Assembly: GCA_024236175.1 (NCBI GenBank) | Contig: JACKKY010000001.1 | Location: 1,488,001-1,552,000 of the forward strand | Reading direction: 5' to 3' | DNA length: 64,000 nt | DNA from: Novosphingobium sp. | GTDB lineage: Bacteria; Pseudomonadota; Alphaproteobacteria; Sphingomonadales; Sphingomonadaceae | Shown here: positions 44,495-53,443 of the stretch, piece by piece | Position numbering within the stretch: position 1 is the stretch's first letter | Layout of the letters: each line of letters begins with the position of its first letter | The notes under the pieces: generated by a model | Told to the model about the DNA's origin: nothing | The model's database searches: none | Seen by the model: only the letters and a program-made list of their open reading frames with translations | Translations under genes and position numbers: made by a program

Positions 44495-45271
44495 TCAAGC
44501 CGCGTCAAAGCCAGCCATGATGCCCGCGAAGCGCTCCTCCACGGCAGCGCGCCGTTCGGTGTGCGTGAAGATGTAGAGCCGGTTCTCCTCGATCCCGCGC
44601 AGGATGGCGGGTGCAAGCTGTTCGGGCTTGACCGGCAGGTCCAGCAGGCTGGCCTCCTCGGGAAACCGGTCGCTGCCGAACCGCCGCGTGCTGGCGATGA
44701 GATTGGTCGCGGTCGTGCCCGGGCAGAAGACCGAAACGCCCACGCCGAACGGTTCCATTTCCCTCCTGAGCACTTCCATCATGGCGACGACCCCGAACTT
44801 GGCCGGGCCGTAGCTGCCGAGCCCGGCGTTGTCGGCTGCCATGCCGGACATCGAGGAGGTGCTGGCGATATGGCCCCGGCCCGCATCGCGCAGGCTCGCG
44901 GCGAATGTCGAAACGCCGTTTAACACCCCGGTCAGGTTGATCGCGATCATCCGGTCGAAGCTTTCCGGCGACATGTCGGCCAGCTCCGAGCCGTCGGGGC
45001 CGATGCCGGCGTTGTTGAACAGCAGGTCGACCGGGCCGAAGTCAACCTCCGCCCTGGCCCTGGCCTCCCGCCAGCCCTCCCGGTCCCGCACGTCGAGCAC
45101 GCTTGTACGGAAAAGTTCGCCGCGCTCCGCCTGCACGGCCGCGAGCGCCTCTTCATCGACGTCGGCCAGGGTCACCCGCACCCCGTGCCCGGCCATGGCG
45201 TTGGCGATCGCCAGGCCGAACCCGCTCGCACCACCGGTGACGAAGGCGTGGCGGAATTCGGAGATACGCAC
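44495..45271 (-). CDS. Short-chain dehydrogenase/reductase (tandem paralogue 3 of 3)
   Basis: This 258-residue classical SDR has the cofactor motif TGGASGFGLAIANAM at about 12-26, the acidic LADVDEE that favours NAD(H), and NNAGIGPDGSEL in the structural position. The catalytic Ser lies in STSSMSGM, with Tyr/Lys in SYGPAKFGV. It starts at a GTG 3 bases after the stop of the previous SDR gene. Members oxidise alcohols or reduce ketones of many substrates, including hydroxysteroids, but the substrate is unknown. The three genes are paralogues by eye. Confidence 0.88.
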   Translation of the reverse strand: MRISEFRHAFVTGGASGFGLAIANAMAGHGVRVTLADVDEEALAAVQAERGELFRTSVLDVRDREGWREARARAEVDFGPVDLLFNNAGIGPDGSELADMSPESFDRMIAINLTGVLNGVSTFAASLRDAGRGHIASTSSMSGMAADNAGLGSYGPAKFGVVAMMEVLRREMEPFGVGVSVFCPGTTATNLIASTRRFGSDRFPEEASLLDLPVKPEQLAPAILRGIEENRLYIFTHTERRAAVEERFAGIMAGFDAA

Positions 45272-45274
45272 CGG

Positions 45275-46060
45275 TCAGTCTTCCGCCTGCGCCCGGCCGT
45301 CGGCCATGATGCCGGCAAAGCGCGCTTCGACCGCCTCGAGGCGGGCAAGATGGGTGTAGATGTAAAGTCGGTTCGCCTCGATCCCGCGCACGACCAGTTC
45401 CCCGACCTCGGGCGGCTTCATTTCGGCGGCGAGCAGCGACACCGAGGGGTCGCGCAGCGATCCGCCCGCGCTGATCGTGTTGGCCATCAGGTTCGTCGCG
45501 ACATAGCTCGGGCACAGCACCGACACGCCCACGCCGTAGGGCTCCATTTCCATCCGCAGCACTTCGCTGATGGCGACCACGCCCGCCTTGGAAGGTCCGT
45601 AACTGCCGATGCCCGGGCCATCCATCACCATGCCCGACATCGATGCGGTGTTGACGATATGTCCGCGCCCGGCCTCCCGAAAGCTCTGTCCGAAAGCGCT
45701 GATCCCGTTGAACACTCCGGTCAGGTTGATGGCGATGACCCGGTCGAAGCTTTCCGGCGGCATGTCCGCCAGTTCGAGGCCGTCGGGCGCGATGCCCGCG
45801 TTGTTCACAAGGATGTCGACCGGCCCGAAGCGCCCTTCGGCCTCCGCCCTGGCCTTGGCCCAGCCATCCCGGTCACGCGTGTCCAGCCGCAGGGCGTGGA
45901 ACCTGCCAGCGCGGGCGCCCAGTGCGCTGTCGAGATTGTCGCTGTTGATGTCCGCGATCGTCACGGCGATGCCACGCTCGGACAGCGCATCGGCAATGCC
46001 CAGGCCGATGCCGCTGGCGCCGCCGGTGATGAAGGCGTGATTGGCGTCGGAGATTTTCAC
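45275..46060 (-). CDS. Short-chain dehydrogenase/reductase (tandem paralogue 2 of 3)
   Basis: This 261-residue SDR has TGGASGIGLGIADAL at 12-26, the NAD-favouring IADINSDNL, NNAGIAPDG, and the catalytic ASMSGM followed by SYGPSKAGVVAI (Tyr and Lys). GTG start, 3 bp after the preceding SDR gene. It is nearly superposable on its neighbours, so recent tandem duplication is likely. A separate reaction for each copy in one pathway, or different substrate isomers, would explain retention; this is inference. Confidence 0.88.
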   Translation of the reverse strand: MKISDANHAFITGGASGIGLGIADALSERGIAVTIADINSDNLDSALGARAGRFHALRLDTRDRDGWAKARAEAEGRFGPVDILVNNAGIAPDGLELADMPPESFDRVIAINLTGVFNGISAFGQSFREAGRGHIVNTASMSGMVMDGPGIGSYGPSKAGVVAISEVLRMEMEPYGVGVSVLCPSYVATNLMANTISAGGSLRDPSVSLLAAEMKPPEVGELVVRGIEANRLYIYTHLARLEAVEARFAGIMADGRAQAED

Positions 46061-46063
46061 GCT

Positions 46064-46849
46064 TCAGGCATTCCTGCGGTAGTCGCAGGCCGCCTTGATG
46101 GCGTTCATGCGCTTTTCGACGCCGGGCCAGACATCCTTGTGGGTAAGGATGTAGGCCGCGTTCTGCTCGATCCCTTCCGCCACCATCTCGCCGACATCGG
46201 CAGGGGTGACGTCCGATTCGGGCATTGCCGCGGTATACTGGCGTATGTCGCCGCCGATCTTCACCGTGTTGGCGCCGAGGTTCGTCTGCACATAGCCGGG
46301 ACACAGCACGGAAACGCCGACGCCGTGCGGTTCCATCTCCACCCGCAGCCCTTCGCTGAGCGAGGTGACGCCGAACTTCGCCACCGAATAGGCGCCGACG
46401 CCGGGAATGCCGGCGGTCAGCCCCGCCTGGGACGAGGTGTTGACGATATGCCCGTTGCCGCGCTCACGCATGTCGGCGCCGAATGCGAAGATGCCGTTCA
46501 CGATCCCGACCAGGTTGATGGCGAGGATGCGATCGAATGATTCGGGGTCCATGTCCGCGAATTCGCGGCCGTTGGGAGAAATGCCGGCGTTGTTGACGAG
46601 GATGTCGACCGGCCCGAAGGCCGCTTCCGCCTCGGCCTTGGCCTTCTGCCAGTTCTCGCGGTCGCGCGTGTCGAGACGCACGCCGCGAAACTGGTTGCCG
46701 CGCGTCGCCAGCACTTCCTTGAGCGAGTCCTCGTTGATGTCGGCGATCGTAACGGCGACGCCGCGCCTGGCGAGGGCGTCTGCGATGCCAAGCCCGAGGC
46801 CGCTCGCCCCGCCGGTAATGAATGCATGTTTCGCCTGAGACAGGTCCAT
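46064..46849 (-). CDS. Short-chain dehydrogenase/reductase (tandem paralogue 1 of 3)
   Basis: This 261-residue SDR has TGGASGLGLGIADAL, the acidic IADINEDSL, NNAGISPNG, and the catalytic TSSQAGLTAG followed by AYSVAKFGVTSLSE. The ATG at 46849 is favoured over an in-frame ATG further up at 46927, which lies inside the palindrome region. It is the first gene of a six-gene minus-strand operon and is divergent from the sulfotransferase operon across 119 bp. Confidence 0.88.
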   Translation of the reverse strand: MDLSQAKHAFITGGASGLGLGIADALARRGVAVTIADINEDSLKEVLATRGNQFRGVRLDTRDRENWQKAKAEAEAAFGPVDILVNNAGISPNGREFADMDPESFDRILAINLVGIVNGIFAFGADMRERGNGHIVNTSSQAGLTAGIPGVGAYSVAKFGVTSLSEGLRVEMEPHGVGVSVLCPGYVQTNLGANTVKIGGDIRQYTAAMPESDVTPADVGEMVAEGIEQNAAYILTHKDVWPGVEKRMNAIKAACDYRRNA

Positions 46850-46926
46850 CCTCGATTCCTCTCCATCCTTCGCGCGGAAGCTTTGCGCCAGACTGCCAGA
46901 AATAACTTCCCCCTTGCAATCGGTCA

Positions 46927-46941
46927 CATGCGCTGCGCATG
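46927..46941. promoter_or_regulatory. Perfect 15-bp palindrome between divergent operons
   Basis: CATGCGC and GCGCATG are mirror arms around a single T. The site lies 77 bases before the first SDR start and 27 bases before the sulfotransferase start. It can serve as one operator for two operons; the TetR regulator encoded in the SDR operon is the natural candidate to bind it. Confidence 0.6.
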
Positions 46942-46968
46942 AGAACCCGCCGGGAAAGGAATTTCAAC

Positions 46969-48114
46969 ATGACTGTCGAAGAAATTATTGCCGCAGCCAG
47001 CGAGCAGACCGGGCTTTCCGATATCGGTGACCGTGCCGTGCTGGAAGGGCTGGAACGGCTGCTCAAGTCCTATGCCGAAGAAGCCCGCTTCAACGAGCGC
47101 GGAGCACAGATGGCCTATGGCGATCTTGTCACCTACATGGCGATCCGGATGAAGATCGAAGGCTGGCTGGGCGAACATCCCGAACTGCTGGATGCGCCGA
47201 TCGAAAAACCGCTTTTCGTTTTCGGCCTGCCCCGCACCGGCACCACGCTGATGATCAACCTGCTCCACTCGGATCCGGCACGGCGTTCGTTCCTGCGCTG
47301 GGAAGCCTATGATCCGGTCCCGCCCCCCAAGCCGGAAGAGCTGCATGCCGGTCCGCGCTACGAGGCGATGGAGCAGAAGTCGCAAATGGCGCTCGAATAC
47401 ATGCCGCAGATCGCGGCGATCCATTTCGAGCACGCCGACAGCCCCACCGAATGCCAGTTCCTGATGACGCCGTCGTTCTGCGCCCAGGTCTACGAGGCCC
47501 AGGCCGATATACCGAGCTGGCGCCGGTGGTTCCTCGACGAGGCGGACTACATGCCCGCCTTCCGCTTCCACAAGCGCATGCTGCAGGTGCTGCAGCACTA
47601 TGCCAAGGGCCGCTGGACGCTGAAGAACCCCTGGCATCCGCTGTTCCTCAATGAACTGACGACGGTTTATCCCGACGCCCAGCTGGTGATGACGCACCGC
47701 GATCCCGCCGATGTCGTCGGCTCCTGCTGCAGCCTGATCAAATACGTTCGGCAGATCCAGAGCGACGACGTCGATCTCAAGGGTATCGGCGAGAGCTTCA
47801 TCGATACTTTCTCCGTGATGATCGAGCGGACGCTGGCCTTCAAGGAGAAGCACGGTTGGGATTCGATCCTCGACGTGCAATATGCCGATACGGTCAGCGA
47901 TCCGATCGGCACGGTGCGACGCATCTACGAACATTTCGGTGAGCCGTTCACGCCCGAGGCCGAAGGCGCCATGCGCTCCTTCATGGCCGACAATCCCAAG
48001 GGCAAGCACGGCAAGCACGAATATGTGCTCGAGGAATACGGCCTGACGAGGGAAGGGGTGCACGACCGCTTCTCGGATTATATCGACAGGTTCAGCATTC
48101 CTGTAAGGAGCTGA
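46969..48114 (+). CDS. PAPS-dependent sulfotransferase (Sulfotransferase_3 type), copy 1
   Basis: This 381-residue cytosolic protein has the 5'-phosphosulfate-binding loop FVFGLPRTGTTLMINLLHSD at about 80-99 and the 3'-phosphate motif QLVMTHRDPADVVGSCCSL. The length and order are those of bacterial sulfotransferases related to the family-3 group. It would move sulfate from PAPS to a hydroxyl of an unknown acceptor. The start is the ATG at 46969 with GGAAAGGA before it. It opens a plus-strand operon of six closely spaced genes to 52573. A second sulfotransferase is encoded at 61497-62678. Confidence 0.88.
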   Translation: MTVEEIIAAASEQTGLSDIGDRAVLEGLERLLKSYAEEARFNERGAQMAYGDLVTYMAIRMKIEGWLGEHPELLDAPIEKPLFVFGLPRTGTTLMINLLHSDPARRSFLRWEAYDPVPPPKPEELHAGPRYEAMEQKSQMALEYMPQIAAIHFEHADSPTECQFLMTPSFCAQVYEAQADIPSWRRWFLDEADYMPAFRFHKRMLQVLQHYAKGRWTLKNPWHPLFLNELTTVYPDAQLVMTHRDPADVVGSCCSLIKYVRQIQSDDVDLKGIGESFIDTFSVMIERTLAFKEKHGWDSILDVQYADTVSDPIGTVRRIYEHFGEPFTPEAEGAMRSFMADNPKGKHGKHEYVLEEYGLTREGVHDRFSDYIDRFSIPVRS

Positions 48115-48140
48115 ACCGGGCAGGCGATGGGGAGAGAATA

Positions 48141-48656
48141 ATGAAGCTTGGCGACCGTTACGGCGAGCTGTTCCAGATGAGCTACATCACGCGCGATCTC
48201 GACGCCGCGATGGAGCATGCCAGGGCGACGCTCGGCATAGAGCATTTCGACACCACCGATGCGGAAGTGGAACTGCTTTCCTTCGGCAAGATGCAGACGC
48301 TGACGATCCGCGCGGCCATGGCCAACATCGGCCGTCACCAGTTCGAGATCATCCAGCCGATCTCCGGCCCCATCCATGTCTATACGGACGAGGTCGACCT
48401 GTCCGGCCACATCCTCAATTTCCACCATATCGCCATCGCCGTGCGCGGAGGCCAGGACAAGTGGCTGGAACTGCTGGACGAGGTGCGGGCCAGCGGCGAT
48501 GAATTCGCCTTCCTCAGCCCGCCCGAGCCGACGCCGGAAGACAAGGTCTGCTTCTGCTACGTGGATACGCGCAAGCGGCTGGGCCACTACACCGAGTACC
48601 TGTGGATCGACGAATCGCTGAAGGGCATACCGGCGATGCCCGATCTCGATGCCTGA
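48141..48656 (+). CDS. VOC-family protein
   Basis: This 171-residue vicinal-oxygen-chelate protein has two related halves: MSYITRDLDAAMEHARATLGIEHF at 13-36, then FHHIAIAVRGGQDKWLELLDEVR in the second. The end reads CFCYVDTRKRLGHYTEYLWID. Metal ligands appear to be His and Glu in the HHIAIA and HYTEYL segments. Relatives are dioxygenases, epimerases or isomerases. It lies 26 bp after the sulfotransferase gene and 3 bp before the amidohydrolase gene. Confidence 0.8.
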   Translation: MKLGDRYGELFQMSYITRDLDAAMEHARATLGIEHFDTTDAEVELLSFGKMQTLTIRAAMANIGRHQFEIIQPISGPIHVYTDEVDLSGHILNFHHIAIAVRGGQDKWLELLDEVRASGDEFAFLSPPEPTPEDKVCFCYVDTRKRLGHYTEYLWIDESLKGIPAMPDLDA

Positions 48657-48659
48657 ACC

Positions 48660-49901
48660 ATGGCGCGGATCGTCCTGAACAACGCGAACCTGCTGGACGG
48701 TGACCGGCCGGCCCGGCAGGCGAATATCGTCGTTGCAGACGACCGTATCGAAACGGTGAGCGAGGCTCCGGCCGAGGTCGGGCCGGACGATCGCGTGGTG
48801 GATCTGGGCGGACGGACGGTCATGCCGGGAATGATCCAGGGCCATTTCCACGCAGGCTACTGGGGCACCGGTGCCAGCGGGCGGCCGGTGGGTCTCGAGG
48901 TTCATCCCTCGCTGCAGGCGGTACGCGCAACCGCCAATGTCAGGACCGCGATCGAATGCGGCTATACCGGGGCGATCAGCGCCGGTTCTCCGCATGCGAT
49001 AGACGCGGCGCTGAAAGCGGCGATCGAGGAGGGTACGATCGTGGGCCCGAGGCTGATCGCAGGCAGCCGCGATGTCGGCTCGACCGGATTTTCGGCGGAC
49101 CATTCCTATCCATCCTACATGCAGCTCGGCACCACGCCGGGCGTGAGCACCGGCGACGGGCCAGACGGCATCCGCCGTGCGGTGCGTGAGGAAATCAAGG
49201 ACGGCGCCGAGATCGTGAAGCTGTTCGTCACCGGCGGGCATGCGACGATCGGCAGCGGCGAGCGCTGGGAGATTTCACGCGAGGAATTCGCCGCCGCCGT
49301 CCAGGCCGCGAATGAACGGGGCGCCTGGACCCGCGGCCATATTGCCAGCGCCGAGGCTACCCTGCTGGCGATCGAGCTTGGCGTGCGCATTGTCGACCAC
49401 GGCGACGGGCTGAACGGGGAATGCATCGACCGGCTGGTCGAGACCGGTACCTTCCTGGCGCCCAGCATGCTGTTCCCGAAATGGGTGATGCAGGCGATGG
49501 CCGGTAATTCCTGGGCCGATGCGATGAAGCCCGATTGGGACGCGATGGCCGAGATACTTCCGAAGGCCAATGCGGCGGGGGTCAGGCTGCTGGTCGGTGA
49601 CGACTTCGGCGCATTCGGTCTCGGGCACGGAGACTACTGGCAGGAATTCGAGCTCTATGTGAACGAGGTCGGCATTCCCGCGCTCGACGTGATCCGCTGG
49701 GCGACGAAGCACGGGGCCGAGGCGATGGGCATTGGCGATGAGACCGGCACCATCGAGCCGGGCAAGCTTGCCGACCTCATCGTGCTGGACGGCGACCCGG
49801 TCGCCGATGTCGCCCTCTTCCGGGACCGCGCGAAGCTGCTGGCGGTGATGAAGGGCGGTGCGCTGATCAAGGACACGCTGCCCGAGGGAGAAAAGAGATG
49901 A
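48660..49901 (+). CDS. Metal-dependent amidohydrolase (imidazolonepropionase/prolidase-like)
   Basis: This 413-residue TIM-barrel hydrolase has GMIQGHFHAGYWG at about 57-69 (the HxH metal pair), GAEIVKLFVTGGHATIGSGE with the Lys that may be carboxylated, and later ligands in TRGHIASAEA and VRIVDHGDG, with the Asp in VGDDFGAFG. The end is the typical GTIEPGKLADLIVLDGDPVADVALF. The family hydrolyses amide, ester or lactam bonds and cyclic imides. It is translationally linked with the next gene (4-bp overlap). Confidence 0.88.
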   Translation: MARIVLNNANLLDGDRPARQANIVVADDRIETVSEAPAEVGPDDRVVDLGGRTVMPGMIQGHFHAGYWGTGASGRPVGLEVHPSLQAVRATANVRTAIECGYTGAISAGSPHAIDAALKAAIEEGTIVGPRLIAGSRDVGSTGFSADHSYPSYMQLGTTPGVSTGDGPDGIRRAVREEIKDGAEIVKLFVTGGHATIGSGERWEISREEFAAAVQAANERGAWTRGHIASAEATLLAIELGVRIVDHGDGLNGECIDRLVETGTFLAPSMLFPKWVMQAMAGNSWADAMKPDWDAMAEILPKANAAGVRLLVGDDFGAFGLGHGDYWQEFELYVNEVGIPALDVIRWATKHGAEAMGIGDETGTIEPGKLADLIVLDGDPVADVALFRDRAKLLAVMKGGALIKDTLPEGEKR

Positions 49902-50362
49902 CCGAGACGCCGGCCGCCGATCAGGCGATGGACCTGCAATATCGAAACTTCCCGGCCTTCGACGAGACCGCACAGGCCAACCGCAAGGTCCTCACCGATG
50001 CGCTCGACAAGCTGGCAGAGGGAGACGCTGACGCGTTCTGGGATATCTTCGACCCCGAGGTGACGTTCTACGAAGCGTCCTGCCTGCCCTATGGCGGCGC
50101 GCACGAGGGGCTCGAGGCGACGAAGCAGGGCTACGCCTTCCTGTGCGAGCACTTCTCCAACATGCGCGCAGAGTTCGAAGCGGTGCTGGCTTCGCGGGAT
50201 ATCGTCATCCTCTACCAGACCATCACCTTCGAAGTCGCCGCGAACGGCAATACCGGTACGCTGCCGGTGGCCGAATTGTTCCGCTTTCGTGGCGGGAAGG
50301 TGGTCGAATGGCGCGCGCATTATTTCGATGCCTGCATGGTGGCGAATGCCCTGAAAGGCTGA
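49898..50362 (+). CDS. SnoaL-like/NTF2-fold protein
   Basis: This 154-residue protein has FPAFDETAQANRKVLTDALDKLAEGDADAFWDIFDPEVTFYEASCLPYGG near the start, the classical SnoaL opening, and VAELFRFRGGKVVEWRAHYFDACMV near the end. The fold suits a cyclase, isomerase or dehydratase acting on a hydrophobic ring substrate. It overlaps the amidohydrolase gene by four bases and precedes the TIM-barrel gene by three. Confidence 0.8.
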   Translation: MTETPAADQAMDLQYRNFPAFDETAQANRKVLTDALDKLAEGDADAFWDIFDPEVTFYEASCLPYGGAHEGLEATKQGYAFLCEHFSNMRAEFEAVLASRDIVILYQTITFEVAANGNTGTLPVAELFRFRGGKVVEWRAHYFDACMVANALKG

Positions 50363-50365
50363 GGT

Positions 50366-51175
50366 ATGGACCGCCTCGGCCTTGAGAATCTCAGCACTTT
50401 CGGGCTGCACCCGGTCGAGTTCATCCACCTCGCCGGCGAACTCGGCTGCGGCCACGTTTCGCTCAACATGAGCGCGCCTGCGAATCGCCTGCCGTTTTAT
50501 CCCGAAGTGATCTGGCGCAAAGATCCCTTGCTGCAGCGGGAAATCGTCCGGGCTGCGGAGGAAACGGGCGTCGCGATCTCGCTGGTCGAAGGCTTCGCCA
50601 TCATGTCCGGAACCTCGGCCGAAAACTATACGCCAGACCTCGACCGGGTCGTAGCCATGGGCGCAAGGGCGATCTGCGCGGTCAGCCTGGAACGCGATAT
50701 TCCGCGGACCTACGACGAATTTTCCCGGCTTGCCGAACTCGCCGCGGAGCGGGGCCTTGTCACCACCACCGAGGTCGGGGCCGGTGTATTGCGGACACTC
50801 GACAAGTCCCTGGCAGCCGTGGCGGCGGTCGCCCATCCCGGATTTCGCCTGCTGATCGACACGATGCATTTCTTCCGCTCGGGCTCGACTATCGCCGATC
50901 TCGCCGCACTGGACCCGGCCGTGATCGGCCATGTCCAGCTTTGCGACGTGCCGATGCCGGCGCAGATCGAAAGCTATATGGAAGAGGCGTTGTACGAGCG
51001 CCGGGCGCCCGGAGACGGCGATTTGCCGCTTGCGGATTTCGTCGAGCTCGTTCCCGAAGACGTGCCGATCGGGCTTGAAACACCGATCCGCTCCGAAGCC
51101 GAGGCAGGCATCGGGCCGGAGGACAGGCTCGGCCGCTGCGTGGCCGCGGCGCGGCGCTTGATCGCCGGGCGCTGA
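50366..51175 (+). CDS. Sugar-phosphate-isomerase-like TIM-barrel protein (IolE/xylose-isomerase type), copy 1
   Basis: This 269-residue protein of the AP-endonuclease-2/xylose-isomerase-like barrel family has LVTTTEVGAGVLRTL in the first metal-ligand region, FRLLIDTMHFFRSGSTIADLAAL and VIGHVQLCDVPMP, which supply conserved His/Asp/Glu ligands, and a C-terminal IGLETPIRSE. In catabolic clusters such proteins act as isomerases, dehydratases or epimerases, and the sugar label is only a family name. A similar gene occurs at 62681-63490 next to the second sulfotransferase. Confidence 0.78.
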   Translation: MDRLGLENLSTFGLHPVEFIHLAGELGCGHVSLNMSAPANRLPFYPEVIWRKDPLLQREIVRAAEETGVAISLVEGFAIMSGTSAENYTPDLDRVVAMGARAICAVSLERDIPRTYDEFSRLAELAAERGLVTTTEVGAGVLRTLDKSLAAVAAVAHPGFRLLIDTMHFFRSGSTIADLAALDPAVIGHVQLCDVPMPAQIESYMEEALYERRAPGDGDLPLADFVELVPEDVPIGLETPIRSEAEAGIGPEDRLGRCVAAARRLIAGR

Positions 51176-51223
51176 GCTGTTCTACCTTGCGGCAGAACAT
51201 GCCGATGCCACGAGGATGCAGCT

Positions 51224-52573
51224 ATGGACGATATTGTCCGCAAGGCGGGACAGGATGAGCCGGAGCTTTTGATATTCGGCGCCGAGGCTTTCACCTCGGA
51301 GGAATATGCGAAGGCGGAGCCGGAAAACCTGTGGCGCAAGGTGTGGCAGCACGCCTGCCGCGAGGAGGACATCCCGGAAGTCGGCGATTACGTCGCCTAT
51401 GACATTTGCGATGACACGATACTGGTGGTGCGTAGCGCGCCCGACCGGATCAGCGCGTTCTACAATGTCTGCGCCCATCGCGGACGCCGGCTTGCCGACG
51501 GCTGCGGGCGCGTCCAGGAATTTCGCTGCAGCTATCACGCATGGAAGTACGATCTGGAGGGCCGCTGCACCCGGGTGCTCGACCGCCAGGACTGGGGGGA
51601 TCGGCTGGGACAGGACCGGCTCGATCTGCCCCACGTCAAGGTCGATACCTGGGGCGGCTGGGTGTGGATCAACATGGATCCGGACGCGGTGCCGCTGCGC
51701 GAATATCTCGAGCCCGCGTCATCGATGCTCGAACCCTACGAGCTGGACAGGATGCGCTACCGCTGGCGCCAGTGGTGCCATTTCGACTGCAACTGGAAAG
51801 TCGCGATGGAAGCTTTCATCGAGAGCTATCACGTCGAGGGGACTCACCCGCAGCTCCTGAAATTCGCCGATTACTATACCTGGAGCCAGGCGGAGAGCCT
51901 GCATTCCTTCCACGGTTTCGACGAGCGCGAAGCCGCTCATGAGGTCAGCGGCAACAACACCATCACGCGGACTGGCCGGGGCGACGATGCCCGCAAGTCG
52001 ATCGCCGCGCTGCAGGTCGAACTGATCGAGACGGTCAACGCCAGCACGACGCAGACATTCGTCGACGCCTCGACCCGGCTGGTGGACGAGCTTCCGGAAG
52101 ACACGCCGGTGGACGAGGTGATGGCCCATTTCATGGCTTCGGCGAAAGCGGACGACGAAAGGCGGGGCGTGATCTGGCCGGAGGTGGATGCGGACCACCA
52201 GGCGAAATGCGGCATCGCCTGGCACCTGTTTCCCAACATGACCATCGGCATCGGCATTACGTTCGCGCTGATCTACCGCGTCCGGCCCTATCGCACCGAT
52301 CCCGACAAATGCGTCTTCGAGGCCTATACGCTCGAACGCTTTCCCGAGGGCCAGGAACCGGAAACCGAATGGAAGCATGCCGATCCCTTCGAGCCGGGCG
52401 CATGGCCGCCGGTGCTCGTGCAGGATTTCGACAACATGCGCGAGGTCCATCGCGGCATGCGCTCACAGGGTTTCCGCGGCTGCCTGCCCAATCCGGTCCA
52501 GGAACAGCCGGTCAGCAATTTCCACCGCAGCCTGGCCGGCTACATGGGAGCCGGCGCGCCGCGGCCTCTGTGA
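51224..52573 (+). CDS. Rieske non-heme iron oxygenase, alpha subunit
   Basis: This 449-residue ring-hydroxylating oxygenase has the [2Fe-2S] site CAHRGRRLADGCGRVQEF followed by RCSYHAWKYD (C83xH85 and C102xxH105). The mononuclear iron site lies in WKVAMEAFIESYHVEGTHPQ with two His and, downstream, an Asp. The layout matches single-component alpha subunits such as those acting on steroids, terpenoids or phenylpropanoids. It would need a ferredoxin and reductase, which are not in this operon. It is the last gene of the plus-strand operon, converging on the SDR gene with a 1-bp gap. Confidence 0.9.
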   Translation: MDDIVRKAGQDEPELLIFGAEAFTSEEYAKAEPENLWRKVWQHACREEDIPEVGDYVAYDICDDTILVVRSAPDRISAFYNVCAHRGRRLADGCGRVQEFRCSYHAWKYDLEGRCTRVLDRQDWGDRLGQDRLDLPHVKVDTWGGWVWINMDPDAVPLREYLEPASSMLEPYELDRMRYRWRQWCHFDCNWKVAMEAFIESYHVEGTHPQLLKFADYYTWSQAESLHSFHGFDEREAAHEVSGNNTITRTGRGDDARKSIAALQVELIETVNASTTQTFVDASTRLVDELPEDTPVDEVMAHFMASAKADDERRGVIWPEVDADHQAKCGIAWHLFPNMTIGIGITFALIYRVRPYRTDPDKCVFEAYTLERFPEGQEPETEWKHADPFEPGAWPPVLVQDFDNMREVHRGMRSQGFRGCLPNPVQEQPVSNFHRSLAGYMGAGAPRPL

Positions 52574-52574
52574 C

Positions 52575-53399
52575 TCAGGTCTCGCCCTTGTTCACGCTGG
52601 CGATGCCGGGCCGCTCGGCGCCCATGCCGGAAAAGCCGATGCAATAGCCGCCGTCGACGGGCAGGGTGACGCCGGTGACGTAGGCAGCTTCGTCGCTGGC
52701 GAGATAGAGCGCGGCATAGGCGATGTCGCGCGCCAGGCCCCAACGGCCAAGCGGAATGCCGGCAAGGACGGGGTAATCGGCGGGCGGCTCGGCGTGCGTC
52801 TGTGATGCTTCGACAAGGCCGGTCCACATCGTTCCCGGCGCCACGGCGTTCACGCGGATATTCTGGTCCGAGTAATCGAGCGCCGCCGCACGGGTGAGCG
52901 AATTCACCCCGGCCTTGGCCGCGCCGTAGACGCTGTGGTGCTTCCAGCCGACGACGCCGGATGCCGAAGTCGTGTTGACGATGGCCCCGCCGCCGGTCTT
53001 GAGCATCGAGGCGATGCCGTATTTCATGCCGAGGAAAGCGCCCTTGATGTTGGTGTCGTGCACGCGGTTCCACACATGTAGGCTCTGTTCGTGAAGCGGT
53101 GCCATCGGGCCGCCGAAGCCGGCGTTGTTGCAGAGGATGTCGAGCTTGCCGAATTCCTTTTCTGCAGTCGCGACCATGTTCTGGATGTCTTCCTCGCTGG
53201 AGACGTCGCAATGGACCGGCACCGCACGCACGGCGTTGGCGCTCGCACCGGAGTTGATCGCGGCAGCGACATCGTTCTGCTTGCCGCTGATATCGGCGAG
53301 GACCACTTGCGCGCCTTCCGAAGAGAAGATCTCGGCCATGGCCTTGCCCATGCCCGAACCCGCGCCGGTGATGACCGCGATCTTGTTTGCTAACCGCAT
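52575..53399 (-). CDS. Short-chain dehydrogenase/reductase
   Basis: This 274-residue SDR has TGAGSGMGKAMAEIF at 11-25, the acidic LADISGKQND favouring NAD(H), NNAGFGGPMAPL, and the catalytic TTSASGVVG followed by VYGAAKAGVNS. It ends in YVTGVTLPVDGGYCIGFSGMG, the typical FabG-like close. It is a near copy of the neighbouring gene (similar cofactor loop and catalytic block), so a second duplication is likely. No substrate can be deduced. Confidence 0.88.
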   Translation of the reverse strand: MRLANKIAVITGAGSGMGKAMAEIFSSEGAQVVLADISGKQNDVAAAINSGASANAVRAVPVHCDVSSEEDIQNMVATAEKEFGKLDILCNNAGFGGPMAPLHEQSLHVWNRVHDTNIKGAFLGMKYGIASMLKTGGGAIVNTTSASGVVGWKHHSVYGAAKAGVNSLTRAAALDYSDQNIRVNAVAPGTMWTGLVEASQTHAEPPADYPVLAGIPLGRWGLARDIAYAALYLASDEAAYVTGVTLPVDGGYCIGFSGMGAERPGIASVNKGET

Positions 53400-53443
53400 C
53401 GGTAGTTGCTCCTTCTTCTCTGACCCTGAAATTTCAAATTGAC

